From Variovorax sp. J22G73 (GTDB lineage Bacteria; Pseudomonadota; Gammaproteobacteria; Burkholderiales; Burkholderiaceae_C), in the NCBI RefSeq assembly GCF_030317035.1, contig NZ_JASZYK010000009.1, forward strand, positions 218,897 to 282,896: a stretch of 64,000 bases of DNA, given 5' to 3'. Below, piece after piece: positions 63,804 to 64,000 of this stretch. Below the pieces are notes generated by a model that had not been told where the DNA came from, made no database searches, and saw nothing but the letters and a program-made list of their open reading frames with translations. The translations under genes were made by a program, and so were the position numbers. The stretch's first letter is position 1. Every line of letters begins with the position of its first letter.

Positions 63804-64000
63804 TTGAGCTGGTTTTTTGGGTCGCTGTGGTTCGGGGCAGGTGAACAGGCCGCCGGGTACTTCCCTCCGCGAATGTCCCCCGCCTTCGGCTCCTCCTTTT
63901 ACCGGGACTTCTCCAATCCGCAAGCGGCGGTGCGAGTTTGGTTTTTCAATAGGCGGTATTGGCTGCGTCAAGGTGAGGGCCAAGCTGCAATAGAACCAGG
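63804..64000 (+). other. Open frame running off the right edge
   Basis: A frame without stop begins downstream of the Bug gene; an ATG at 63873 opens MSPAFGSSFYRDFSNPQAAV and continues to the end of the window. A near-duplicate of 11 bases (GAGCTGGTTTT) precedes it. It may be part of a gene or a dispersed intergenic element. No domain recognised. Confidence 0.25.

Overview
The window is high-GC DNA (about two thirds G+C or more) with dense short-gapped operons, ATGA/GTGA/TTGA start-stop overlaps, Bug-type solute receptors, several LysR regulators and an lptD-surA-rsmA block. Gene content and protein style point to a Comamonadaceae betaproteobacterium, most likely Variovorax or a close relative. 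That is a judgement from recognised families; no search was run. No rRNA, tRNA, CRISPR array, prophage or IS element was seen. I count about 51 protein genes, plus one gene cut by the left edge and an open frame running off the right edge.

Layout. 1-5.9 kb (minus): a partial DUF4132 protein, YidB, a secreted M20 peptidase and RsmE. 6.0-12.2 kb: amgK diverges from lptD-surA-rsmA (cell-wall sugar salvage and outer-membrane biogenesis). 12.3-13.4 kb: an exported barnase/RNase Sa-type ribonuclease translationally coupled to a barstar-type inhibitor. 13.6-15.9 kb: maeB. 16.1-24.9 kb: the most unusual stretch. A YdjI-like SPFH protein, a double zinc-ribbon DUF4178 membrane protein, a DUF350 membrane protein and a membrane-embedded spermidine-synthase homologue are followed by a coupled five-gene operon (Tat-type FAD oxidase lipoprotein, saccharopine-dehydrogenase-like enzyme, SRPBCC, DoxX-like, DUF2269). 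Two copies of one intergenic palindromic repeat punctuate it. 25.0-33.6 kb: a giant alpha-2-macroglobulin with an intact thioester and PBP1C, separated by a 119-bp repeat present twice whose second copy supplies the pbpC start codon. 33.7-37.6 kb: a phytase-like esterase, then a PepSY iron-uptake operon behind a Fur-box-like site.

37.6-43.3 kb: an aldo/keto reductase with a divergent LysR gene, and a minus-strand operon speD-murU-LRR protein-pepP. 43.4-46.6 kb: tkt and gapA. 46.7-50.8 kb: two lipoproteins, a monooxygenase, mntH and a LysR gene. 51-55.3 kb: tartrate/D-malate-type dehydrogenase, a Bug receptor, YciI, pirin and VOC proteins. 55.5-58.9 kb: CYTH-CHAD protein, SlyD and a VapBC45-like toxin-antitoxin pair. 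58.9-63.8 kb: LysR, FMN reductase, a second pirin, an M20 amidohydrolase and a second Bug receptor.

Links between regions. AmgK and MurU act consecutively in MurNAc recycling but lie about 35 kb apart here. AdoMet decarboxylase (speD) makes the aminopropyl donor that a spermidine synthase such as the membrane one at 19-20.6 kb would use. PBP1C and alpha-2-macroglobulin form a known periplasmic repair and defence pair.
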